Assembly: GCA_018061385.1 (NCBI GenBank)
Contig: JAGOUF010000093.1
Location: 1-7,847, forward strand
Source: Chitinophagaceae bacterium
GTDB lineage: Bacteria > Bacteroidota > Bacteroidia > Chitinophagales > Chitinophagaceae
Direction of reading: 5' to 3'
DNA length: 7,847 nt
Shown here in pieces: positions 1-4,900 of the stretch. Under the pieces are notes generated by a model. That model was given only the letters and a program-made list of their open reading frames with translations. It was not told the DNA's origin and did no database searches. Positions within the stretch are counted from its first letter, which is position 1, and every line of letters begins with the position of its first letter. Both the position numbers and the translations under genes were made by a program.

Positions 1-45
1 AATTGCTTTTACAATTCCTGTGGTTTCTATAATTCCTGTAAACAT
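1..45 (-). CDS. ribE: Riboflavin synthase alpha subunit, N-terminal fragment (runs off the left edge)
   Basis: Read on the minus strand from the ATG at 45-43, the 15 visible codons give MFTGIIETTGIVKAI, and the frame stays open to the edge. MFTGIIE is the hallmark start of riboflavin synthase. That enzyme dismutates two 6,7-dimethyl-8-ribityllumazine molecules into riboflavin and 5-amino-6-ribitylamino-uracil, the last step of riboflavin synthesis in the cytoplasm. Only the beginning of the first lumazine-binding barrel is present, so nothing can be said about completeness. The gene is divergent from the membrane protein at 95 with about 50 bp between them, so both promoters must share that short spacer. 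No Shine-Dalgarno precedes the ATG. The call rests on a short but highly characteristic N-terminus. Confidence 0.85.
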   Translation of the reverse strand, partial: MFTGIIETTGIVKAI

Positions 46-51
46 ATTTTA

Positions 52-84
52 TTGATTGTACAATGTAAAAATGCTGTAATCTTG
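52..84 (+). promoter_or_regulatory. Candidate Bacteroidota-type promoter for the membrane protein gene
   Basis: TAATCTTG at 77-84 matches the Bacteroidota -7 consensus TAnnTTTG at all but one position. A TTG at 56-58 lies 18 nt upstream, within the usual spacing for the -33 element (another TTG is at 52-54). The predicted transcript would start about 5-8 nt beyond 84, leaving a very short leader before the TTG start codons at 95 or 104. The match is modest in AT-rich DNA. Confidence 0.35.
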
Positions 85-94
85 TTTTAAATTA

Positions 95-1432
95 TTGGCT
101 GTATTGAATACCAACAAATACATATTACTATTGTTTATTTTAGCCGTTGCAAATGTACTGTTGTATTGGCCTGGTAATTTGTATTTTTTAAACGACGATT
201 TTGTACATATTCCATTAACAAGCGAAGGTGTATTGTTTCAACAAAGATCCATTCGTCCAATACACGAGTTGTTGGTACGTTTCGATTTATGGCTTTGGCA
301 CAAAAATGCCTTTGGCTTTCATTTAACAGCACTTATACTGCATGGCATTGTTACAACACAATTGTTTTATTTAACGAAAGCAATTGTTGTAAAATATTTT
401 AATAGCAATACAGTACAAGCAACAAACACAGGGTTATTGGCTTGCTGTTTGTTTTTATTGTACCCGCAACAAGCCGAATCTTTAGCTTGGATTTTAGGAC
501 GAACACCCACTTTAGCAGCCATCTTTTTTATGGGGTTAATGCAATTGTTTGTTAACGGAAAATCAGGTTTTAAAACCAATGGTATTGCAATAATATTATT
601 TCTGCTTACTTTATTTACTTATGAACAAAGTATTTTATTTCCTCTCGTTTTTGCATTGGTTGCCATTGTACAAAAAAATACAGTTGTAAAAAAGCAACAG
701 TTATATTTTGCAATAAGTACAGCCCTTGCAGCAGTTTTTTATATTGTTGCCAGAAAACTAATTACTACAGAAGTTGTTGGTGCATACGAGGGAGGCAATT
801 TTACATTTGCACATATACAAACCTTACTTGCAAATACGCTACGAATATTGTTGCGACTGATTTTAAATCCATCAACAATCAAAATATTTTATATTTCTAC
901 TGCTTGTTTTACAATTATTGTTTGTGCATTAGCTTGGAAATTTAAAACACATTTTAAAAGCAACTATTTTTGGTTGTTTGTTTTTTGTACAGCCATATTA
1001 ATTGCTCCAGTTATTTCTTTAGGAGTTACCATTCGTTCTTTTGAATCTGGTCGATATTTATATTTCCCCTCAATTTTTTTGGTGATCGCATTGACCATAT
1101 TTGTACAACAACAAAATGTGTTAACTGCCAAAACCATCAATGTTGCAATTATTTGTTTATTGGTGTATTGGGGTTTCGGTAAATACCAATCAGCCAATCA
1201 TTTTGTAAATGCTTCTGCCTATTCAAAAAAAGTACACACACAAATTCAAGCACATTTTACACAAACACCAAACGATACTTTGCAAATAGACACATTGCAA
1301 CTTACCATACATCGGTTGCCAGTTTTTAGAATGGGATTTAAAGCAGGCGTTCATTGGCTAAACCCAGCAATAGACACTTCAAAAATTAAAGTGACTTATT
1401 ATTATGATGAATTTATACAGGGCGATAAATAA
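95..1432 (+). CDS. Polytopic membrane protein resembling GT-C/TMTC-type glycosyltransferases, without TPR repeats
   Basis: About 445 residues with many hydrophobic segments, the first at roughly residues 8-25. After it comes an extracytoplasmic loop with N33-D34-D35-F-V-H38, the position of the catalytic acidic pair in GT-C enzymes that use polyprenyl-phosphate sugars. Other stretches match the TMTC/O-mannosyltransferase-like family layout: IRP at 53-55 followed by NAFGFHL (71-77), PQQAESLAWILGR (124-136), an acidic residue in FTYEQS (E177), and SGRYLYFPSI (318-327). That family usually carries C-terminal TPRs; here a short soluble tail of about 75 residues with no TPR pattern replaces them. 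The likely role is transfer of a sugar from a lipid carrier on the periplasmic face; acceptor and sugar are unknown. No ATG starts the frame. TTG at 95 and TTG at 104 (MNTNKYILLLF) are both possible, and I slightly prefer 104. There is no SD and no terminator before rpsU. Confidence 0.65.
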   Translation: MAVLNTNKYILLLFILAVANVLLYWPGNLYFLNDDFVHIPLTSEGVLFQQRSIRPIHELLVRFDLWLWHKNAFGFHLTALILHGIVTTQLFYLTKAIVVKYFNSNTVQATNTGLLACCLFLLYPQQAESLAWILGRTPTLAAIFFMGLMQLFVNGKSGFKTNGIAIILFLLTLFTYEQSILFPLVFALVAIVQKNTVVKKQQLYFAISTALAAVFYIVARKLITTEVVGAYEGGNFTFAHIQTLLANTLRILLRLILNPSTIKIFYISTACFTIIVCALAWKFKTHFKSNYFWLFVFCTAILIAPVISLGVTIRSFESGRYLYFPSIFLVIALTIFVQQQNVLTAKTINVAIICLLVYWGFGKYQSANHFVNASAYSKKVHTQIQAHFTQTPNDTLQIDTLQLTIHRLPVFRMGFKAGVHWLNPAIDTSKIKVTYYYDEFIQGDK

Positions 1433-1444
1433 ATAAAATGATTA

Positions 1445-1475
1445 TTTGGCTGTTTAAAATGAACTCCTATCTTTG
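1445..1475 (+). promoter_or_regulatory. rpsU promoter (TTTG-N19-TAnnTTTG)
   Basis: TTTG at 1445-1448 and TATCTTTG at 1468-1475 are separated by 19 nt. This is a perfect match to the Bacteroidota housekeeping promoter (-33 TTTG, -7 TAnnTTTG). Transcription should begin near 1480-1483, giving a leader of roughly 25-30 nt that is just long enough to hold the SD at 1493-1500. It is the best promoter in the window. Confidence 0.8.
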
Positions 1476-1492
1476 CCGCCATTTAATCACTT

Positions 1493-1500
1493 AAAGGAGG
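1493..1500 (+). promoter_or_regulatory. Strong Shine-Dalgarno of rpsU, the only one in the window
   Basis: AAAGGAGG lies 8 nt before the ATG at 1509-1511 and is fully complementary to the CCUCC core at the 16S rRNA 3' end. No other gene here (xerC, hpf, rplK, rplA, rplJ, rplL, the 6106 ORF, the efflux adaptor) has anything similar. The site fixes the rpsU start at 1509; an upstream TTG at 1473 in the same frame lies inside the -7 promoter box and cannot be the start. In Flavobacterium johnsoniae, rpsU retaining an SD is tied to autoregulation by bS21. Confidence 0.9.
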
Positions 1501-1508
1501 TATATCAA

Positions 1509-1703
1509 ATGCTTATTATCGATTCAAAGGATTGCGAAAACATTGACAAGGCTCTAAAGAAATACAAGAAAAAGTTTGAAAAAAGTAAAACTTTATTGCA
1601 ATTAAGAGCTCGTCAAACTTTTACAAAACCGTCTATTGTACGTAGAGGTCAAGTATTAAAAGCCATCTACAAGCAAAAGTTAGCAACAGGTCAATTAGAT
1701 TAA
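1509..1703 (+). CDS. rpsU: Small ribosomal subunit protein bS21
   Basis: This 64-residue basic protein begins MLIIDSKDCENIDKALKKY and continues with the Lys/Arg-rich helices typical of bS21 (KKFEKSKTL, LRARQTF, KPSIVRRGQ). Its length fits the family (about 60-70 residues). bS21 sits on the 30S platform near the 3' end of 16S rRNA. In Bacteroidota, known structural work shows bS21, with bS18 and bS6, covering the anti-SD sequence, which explains why these bacteria ignore SDs. The gene has its own promoter, a strong SD and its own terminator, so it is essentially a monocistronic unit with leak into xerC. By analogy with F. johnsoniae, ribosomes lacking bS21 would expose the anti-SD and preferentially translate this mRNA, a negative feedback loop. 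The start follows from the SD spacing. Confidence 0.95.
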   Translation: MLIIDSKDCENIDKALKKYKKKFEKSKTLLQLRARQTFTKPSIVRRGQVLKAIYKQKLATGQLD

Positions 1704-1730
1704 GAGTTAAATCTTCTTACTAATATATTT

Positions 1731-1767
1731 AAGTAGTTTAAGTTATGTAACTTAGACTACTTTTTTT
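1731..1767 (+). terminator. rpsU intrinsic terminator abutting the xerC start codon
   Basis: AAGTAGTTTAAGTT (1731-1744) pairs with AACTTAGACTACTT (1749-1762), allowing one G-U pair, around an ATGT tetraloop (1745-1748). The T-run reaches 1767 and the xerC ATG begins at 1768. The stem is long and perfectly paired but AT-rich. Because the U-tract touches the xerC start codon, an xerC transcript either reads through this hairpin or starts within or just after it. Confidence 0.75.
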
Positions 1768-2670
1768 ATGCATATACTCACTACATATCCTCAAATAAAA
1801 CAGTTTTTAAACTATTTGCAGTTTGAGAAACGATACTCCCAGCATACCATTGTTGCGTATCAAAACGATATTGAGCAGTTTTTTGCATTTATAGTTGCAC
1901 AATACGATGCTCCACGCGTTACTTCAATTACACCAATGTTTGTTAGAACTTGGTTGGCAGAATTAAAAAGCGTGGAAGATATTTCAGCAAAAAGTTTAAA
2001 TAGAAAAATTTCTAGCTTAAAATCTTTTTTTAAGTATCAACTTAAAATGGGAGTTATTCAACAAACGCCAATGACCACAGTTGTTTCGCCCAAAATAGGA
2101 AAACGATTGCCCGTTTTTGTAGAAGAAAAAAACATCCATACACTACTTACACATGTTGAGTTTACAGACGATTGGAAAGGCAAAACTGAAAAATTGGTAA
2201 TTGAATTATTTTACGCAACCGGCATGCGTTTAAGTGAATTAATACATTTAAAGGAATCGCAAATAGACAATGCTTATCAACAAATAAAAGTATTGGGAAA
2301 AGGCAATAAAGAACGCATCATTCCAATTTCTTCAACATTAATTACAGCCCTACAATTGTACATTTCACAAAAAAGTACTGAGCAAAAAATAGAGCCTTTG
2401 TTGTTTGTTACAGACAAAGGAAAGCCACTGCAACCTCGTACTGTGTATGGTTTTGTAAAACAATATTTAAGTTTAGTTACAACTGTTCAAAAGAAAAGTC
2501 CACACATTTTACGCCACAGTTTTGCAACACATTTAATGAACAATGGAGCCGATTTAAATGCAGTAAAAGAATTGTTGGGCCACAGCAGCTTGGCAGCCAC
2601 ACAAGTGTACACCCACAACACTATAGAAAAATTGAAAGACGTTTATAAAAAAGCACATCCAAAGGCTTAA
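1768..2670 (+). CDS. xerC: Site-specific tyrosine recombinase, XerC/XerD family
   Basis: The protein has 300 residues, the normal size for Xer recombinases. The N-terminal SAM-like core-binding domain spans about 5-95 (FLNYLQFEKRYSQHT, and SLNRKISSLKSFFKY at 76-90). The catalytic domain spans about 110-300 and has all catalytic residues: R154 in ATGMRLSEL, K178 in LGKGNKER, H246 and R249 in HILRHSFATHL, H272 in LLGHSSLAAT, and nucleophile Y281 in VYTH. Xer enzymes resolve chromosome dimers at dif during division. Placement between rpsU and hpf is the usual Bacteroidota position of a housekeeping xerC copy, not a phage or integron integrase; no attachment site or cargo is visible. XerC versus XerD cannot be settled from one sequence. 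The ATG directly follows the rpsU terminator T-tract with no SD. No alternative start fits the N-terminal domain, so I keep this one. Confidence 0.92.
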   Translation: MHILTTYPQIKQFLNYLQFEKRYSQHTIVAYQNDIEQFFAFIVAQYDAPRVTSITPMFVRTWLAELKSVEDISAKSLNRKISSLKSFFKYQLKMGVIQQTPMTTVVSPKIGKRLPVFVEEKNIHTLLTHVEFTDDWKGKTEKLVIELFYATGMRLSELIHLKESQIDNAYQQIKVLGKGNKERIIPISSTLITALQLYISQKSTEQKIEPLLFVTDKGKPLQPRTVYGFVKQYLSLVTTVQKKSPHILRHSFATHLMNNGADLNAVKELLGHSSLAATQVYTHNTIEKLKDVYKKAHPKA

Positions 2671-2681
2671 ATATTGGCATT

Positions 2682-2759
2682 ACCCACTTGTGGTGGGTCG
2701 GGCTTTTCATTTCAAGTGCTGCTTTGCAGCAGCTTTCCATTGCAATCCCTAATGCAAGG
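2682..2759. repeat. Three-hairpin intergenic element, probably a dispersed Bacteroidota repeat
   Basis: Three hairpins lie in tandem. ACCCAC (2682-2687) pairs with GTGGGT (2693-2698). TGCTGC (2717-2722) pairs with GCAGCA (2726-2731). CC plus TTGCA (2737-2744) pairs with TGCAA plus GG (2753-2759). The last hairpin encloses ATCCCTAA, and GTCGGGCTTTTC (2697-2708) links the first two. From memory, Bacteroidota intergenic regions often contain elements with a GGGTCGGGCT…hairpin…ATCCCTnAnGCA pattern just after stop codons, which is where this one sits (11 nt after xerC). No T-tract follows, so it is not an ordinary intrinsic terminator, although it may protect or end the xerC transcript. Copy number cannot be judged from one window. 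Confidence 0.6.
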
Positions 2760-2830
2760 CTCATTCAACCAACAATGTTTTCGTTGCTTTAAAGTATCAC
2801 AGTCTAAAAATCAACTAAATCAATACAGCA

Positions 2831-2908
2831 AAATATTAGGATAAAATATTTATGCAATTGTTGCGTTTGTAAATAATAGAGTGTTAAAAAAAATATTGGT
2901 ATAAAATA
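2831..2908. repeat. Two near-identical 18-bp direct repeats 60 bp apart
   Basis: AAATATTAGGATAAAATA at 2831-2848 and AAATATTGGTATAAAATA at 2891-2908 differ at two of 18 positions, with starts exactly 60 bp apart. They lie 125-200 bp upstream of hpf. They may be two binding sites for a regulator on similar helix faces, a short duplication, or chance in AT-rich DNA. Confidence 0.45.
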
Positions 2909-3032
2909 CATTAATTAATCATAATGTTTCCTTATCTTGAACTTCCTAAAATAAAAAATATTAATGGCCTATGTAGCAGCATTACACAGTTCTTTTAAAT
3001 TTATTTTTTCACCCGTTTAAACATGCATTGTT

Positions 3033-3332
3033 ATGAACGTTAACATCCAAACTGTGCACTTTGATGCAGACCAAAAATTAGTGGAATTTGTAAGTACAAA
3101 AATCGAAAAATTAAAAACCTATCACGATCGAATTGTGAAAGTTGATGTGTTTTTAAAACTAGACAATATTGTACATAAGATTAAAGACAAAGTGGTTGAA
3201 ATTAAAGTACACATTCCTAAACATGAGTTATTTGTAAAAGCCTCTTCTAAATCTTTTGAAGAAAGTTTTGAAAACGCAATGGATTCTATAGTTAATCAAA
3301 TTAAACGAAAAAAAGAAAAACTTGCCGCTTAA
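3033..3332 (+). CDS. hpf: Ribosome hibernation promoting factor, short form (HPF/YfiA family)
   Basis: The 99-residue protein has the β-α-β-β-β-α order of the HPF/RaiA fold. An opening strand MNVNIQTVHF is followed by a helix (about 13-28). The strands VKVDVFLKL, VEIKVHI and ELFVKASS come next, then a long helix SFEESFENAMDSIVNQIKRKKEK. It has no long-form C-terminal dimerisation domain. Family members bind the 30S decoding region of idle ribosomes, blocking the mRNA and tRNA sites and promoting 100S formation or protection in stationary phase. In Bacteroidota this gene routinely follows rpsU and xerC, consistent with the order here. It starts at an ATG without an SD (TGCATTGTT precedes it) and ends 6 nt before a strong terminator. 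The 362-bp upstream gap suggests its own transcription start. Confidence 0.9.
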   Translation: MNVNIQTVHFDADQKLVEFVSTKIEKLKTYHDRIVKVDVFLKLDNIVHKIKDKVVEIKVHIPKHELFVKASSKSFEESFENAMDSIVNQIKRKKEKLAA

Positions 3333-3338
3333 AAAATT

Positions 3339-3366
3339 AAAAGCCCTGCATTTGCAGGGCTTTTTT
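3339..3366 (+). terminator. Intrinsic terminator of hpf
   Basis: GCCCTGC (3343-3349) pairs with GCAGGGC (3354-3360) around ATTT, followed by TTTTTT (3361-3366). Upstream AAAA (3339-3342) can extend the stem and could make it work in both directions. It is almost the same sequence as the terminator after rplL. Confidence 0.92.
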
Positions 3367-3536
3367 GTTTACAATTCACATGGTAACAAGCTTAATTGGT
3401 GAAGGAGGAAAGAATTTATTTTTTAGTTACATAATTTTGGTGCTCAATAAGTAACATTTTTTCTTGAAAAGCAGTGCTCAAAAGGCTTTCAAAATAAAAA
3501 AATTAGAATAAAAGTACTTTTTATCTACAAAACCCC
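3367..3536. other. Gene-free stretch where tuf, tRNAs, secE and nusG would be expected
   Basis: No tRNA cloverleaf (no GGTTCGAnnC-like T-arm), no ORF and no remnant of tuf, secE or nusG is recognisable between the hpf terminator and the rplK promoter. The only notable item is an SD-like GAAGGAGGAAAG at 3401-3412 with no start codon at a usable distance. The DNA is otherwise plain and AT-rich. Confidence 0.65.
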
Positions 3537-3544
3537 TACTTTTG
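3537..3544 (+). promoter_or_regulatory. -7 element of the rplKAJL promoter
   Basis: TACTTTTG is an exact TAnnTTTG match, 140 nt before the rplK ATG. No TTTG or TTG occurs 17-23 nt upstream, so the -33 element is missing or degenerate. Transcription would begin near 3549-3552. It lies after the hpf terminator, so it is the obvious promoter for the stalk-protein operon. Confidence 0.6.
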
Positions 3545-3550
3545 CCATCC

Positions 3551-3683
3551 CAAAAAGTTCTTTACAATTAAGAATGATTGAATTCATTGAGTAAAATCAA
3601 TGTATTTGGGAGTTCTTTTAATTAAAAATTTCAAATTAGAAATCATAATTTAAAGAACGCTATTACCAATTAAATCACATAAA
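3551..3683 (+). promoter_or_regulatory. Structured 5' leader of the rplK operon with competing pairings
   Basis: The box AGTTCTTT occurs at 3556-3563 (at the predicted 5' end) and at 3611-3618. TAAAGAAC at 3651-3658, 25 nt before the ATG, is complementary to both, so two long-range stems exclude each other. Between the copies is a hairpin, CATTGA (3585-3590) with TCAATG (3597-3602), whose outer arms extend to about 3579 and 3608. A local stem TTCTT (3558-3562) with AAGAA (3570-3574) competes as well. The layout suggests translational or antitermination control; autogenous control by L1 is known for the rplKA operon in E. coli, but I cannot identify an L1 site here. Confidence 0.5.
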
Positions 3684-4127
3684 ATGGCAAAAGAAATCTC
3701 AGGCTATGTTAAGCTGCAGGTGAAAGGTGGTCAAGCCAACCCTGCACCTCCAGTAGGTCCAGCCCTTGGTTCTAAGGGTGTTAACATTATGGAGTTCTGT
3801 AAGCAATTCAATGCTAGAACTCAAGATAAAATAGGAAAAGTTGTTCCTGTTTTAATTACAGTTTATACCGACAAATCTTTTGATTTTGTTATTAAAACTG
3901 CTCCAGCTTCAATCCAATTAATGGAAGTTGCAAAAATTCAAAAAGGTAGTAAAGAAAGTAACCGTGCAAAAAACGGTAAAGTAAATTGGGAGCAAATCGA
4001 AGTAATTGCTTTAGATAAAATGCCTGATATGAATTGCTTTACCAAAGAAAGTGCCATGAAAATGGTTGCAGGTACTGCTCGTAGTTTGGGTATTACTGTT
4101 GATGGAAAAGCCCCATGGGAAAACTAA
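3684..4127 (+). CDS. rplK: Large ribosomal subunit protein uL11
   Basis: At 147 residues it has normal uL11 length. The N-terminal domain carries the highly conserved [18 protein letters not shown] (15-32) followed by [12 protein letters not shown] (33-44), the proline-rich surface that thiostrepton-class drugs and translation factors contact. The C-terminal domain, with [12 protein letters not shown] (126-137), binds the 23S GTPase-associated centre. Together with the L10–L12 stalk, uL11 forms the landing site for elongation factors and senses uncharged tRNA with RelA/Rsh proteins. It is the first gene of rplK–rplA–rplJ–rplL and lies 26 bp before rplA. No SD precedes the ATG (AATCACATAAAATG), normal for Bacteroidota. 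nusG, its customary upstream neighbour in most bacteria, is absent. Confidence 0.98.
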   Translation: MAKEISGYVKLQVKGGQANPAPPVGPALGSKGVNIMEFCKQFNARTQDKIGKVVPVLITVYTDKSFDFVIKTAPASIQLMEVAKIQKGSKESNRAKNGKVNWEQIEVIALDKMPDMNCFTKESAMKMVAGTARSLGITVDGKAPWEN

Positions 4128-4153
4128 TTTATTCACCAAAAAAATTCTAAAAA

Positions 4154-4846
4154 ATGTCGTTGACTAAAAAAAGAAAAGTAGCCAATACTAAGGTGGATAA
4201 TAACAAAGCTTATTCCCTAAAGGAAGCTGCCAACTTAGTAAAAGAAATTAACTGTACTAATTTTGATAGTTCAGTTGATTTACATATCCGTTTAGGCGTA
4301 GATCCTAAAAAAGCTGACCAACAAGTTCGTGGTACAGTTTCATTACCACACGGTACAGGTAAAACTAAACGTGTATTGGTTTTGTGTACTCCAGATAAAG
4401 AAGCAAGTGCAAAAGAAGCAGGAGCTGATTTTGTTGGTTTAGATGAATTCATCACAAAAATTGAAAGCGGTTGGACAGATATTGATGTAATCATTGCAAC
4501 TCCATCTGTAATGCCTAAAATTGGTAAATTAGGTAAAGTATTAGGTCCTCGTAACTTAATGCCAAACCCTAAAACTGGTACAGTAACCAACGATGTTGCT
4601 GCTGCAGTGAATGAAGTAAAAGGCGGTAAAATTGCTTTCAAAGTTGATAAAACTGGTATTGTACATGCTTCTATTGGACGTATTTCTTTTGACTCTCAAA
4701 AGATTGCTGAAAACAGTACCGAATTAATTAACGCAATTATGAAATTAAAACCAGCTTCTGCTAAAGGTACCTACCTTAAAGCTGTAAGTATGGCCAGCTC
4801 AATGAGCCCTGGAATTTCATTAGACACAAAAGCATTATCTAACTAA
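4154..4846 (+). CDS. rplA: Large ribosomal subunit protein uL1
   Basis: The 230-residue length is standard. Domain I is formed by residues from both ends, including [18 protein letters not shown] (36-53) and the C-terminal segment with [16 protein letters not shown] (205-220). The signature [15 protein letters not shown] (131-145) is intact. Domain II lies in between (about 67-155). uL1 binds the L1 stalk of 23S rRNA and moves with deacylated tRNA toward the E site. In E. coli it represses its own operon by binding the mRNA, so it is a candidate ligand for the structured rplK leader or the rplA–rplJ gap here; that is inference. It starts at an ATG following AATTCTAAAAA without an SD and is surely cotranscribed with rplK. 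Confidence 0.98.
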   Translation: MSLTKKRKVANTKVDNNKAYSLKEAANLVKEINCTNFDSSVDLHIRLGVDPKKADQQVRGTVSLPHGTGKTKRVLVLCTPDKEASAKEAGADFVGLDEFITKIESGWTDIDVIIATPSVMPKIGKLGKVLGPRNLMPNPKTGTVTNDVAAAVNEVKGGKIAFKVDKTGIVHASIGRISFDSQKIAENSTELINAIMKLKPASAKGTYLKAVSMASSMSPGISLDTKALSN

Positions 4847-4854
4847 TCCTATGG

Positions 4855-4873
4855 AGTACTTTTTAAAAGTACT
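4855..4873. promoter_or_regulatory. Perfect 9-bp palindromic hairpin between rplA and rplJ
   Basis: AGTACTTTT (4855-4863) and AAAAGTACT (4865-4873) are perfect inverted repeats around a single T. As RNA, the inner A-U pairs would open into a loop. No U-tract follows, so it is not a terminator. It starts 8 nt after the rplA stop and lies 27 nt before the rplJ ATG, where L10(L12) autoregulatory leaders occur in other bacteria; I cannot recognise the kink-turn of such a leader. Confidence 0.5.
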
Positions 4874-4900
4874 GTGAAATGGGTTGAATAAAATTTAGTT

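Larger units (their letters stand above)
2671..3032. other. Gene-free spacer between xerC and hpf
   Basis: No convincing reading frame or tRNA is present in these 362 bp. The left third carries the hairpin-rich repeat-like element, and the middle carries two copies of an AT-rich 18-mer; both are listed separately. The right part is plain AT-rich DNA. The nearest promoter-like box before hpf is TAAATTTA at 2996-3003, one mismatch from TAnnTTTG and without a clear -33 partner, so I do not call an hpf promoter. Confidence 0.7.

Noticed and set aside
964..1197. Minus-strand ORFs overlapping the membrane protein (also at 135-332 and 367-579)
   Set aside because: They are antisense shadows of a gene with clear family motifs and show no protein features of their own.
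1473..1508. N-terminal extension of bS21 from the TTG at 1473
   Set aside because: That TTG lies within the TATCTTTG promoter box, and the extension would translate the SD itself; the SD at 1493-1500 points to the ATG at 1509.
1768..2670. Tyrosine recombinase as a sign of an integrative element
   Set aside because: It is the housekeeping Xer-type enzyme in its usual rpsU–xerC–hpf place, with no attachment repeats, excisionase or cargo genes.
2682..2698. ACCCAC/GTGGGT hairpin as an ordinary xerC terminator
   Set aside because: It is followed by CGGGCTTTTC, not a T-tract; it fits better as part of the three-hairpin element.
2682..2908. CRISPR array
   Set aside because: Only two imperfect 18-mers and unrelated hairpins are present; there is no regular repeat–spacer series and no cas gene.
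3401..3412. SD-like GAAGGAGGAAAG in the hpf–rplK spacer, possibly marking a hidden small gene
   Set aside because: No ATG/GTG/TTG lies at a usable distance; the only near frame would begin at an ATT and stops after a few codons. It also lies upstream of the predicted rplK promoter.
2671..3683. tRNA genes expected between hpf and tuf in this gene order
   Set aside because: I looked in 2671-3032 and 3333-3683 for T-arm motifs and paired acceptor ends and saw none.
4210..4641. Minus-strand open frame of 143 codons inside rplA
   Set aside because: It is fully antisense to the conserved rplA gene; its translation shows no domain and its length follows from the codon bias of rplA.
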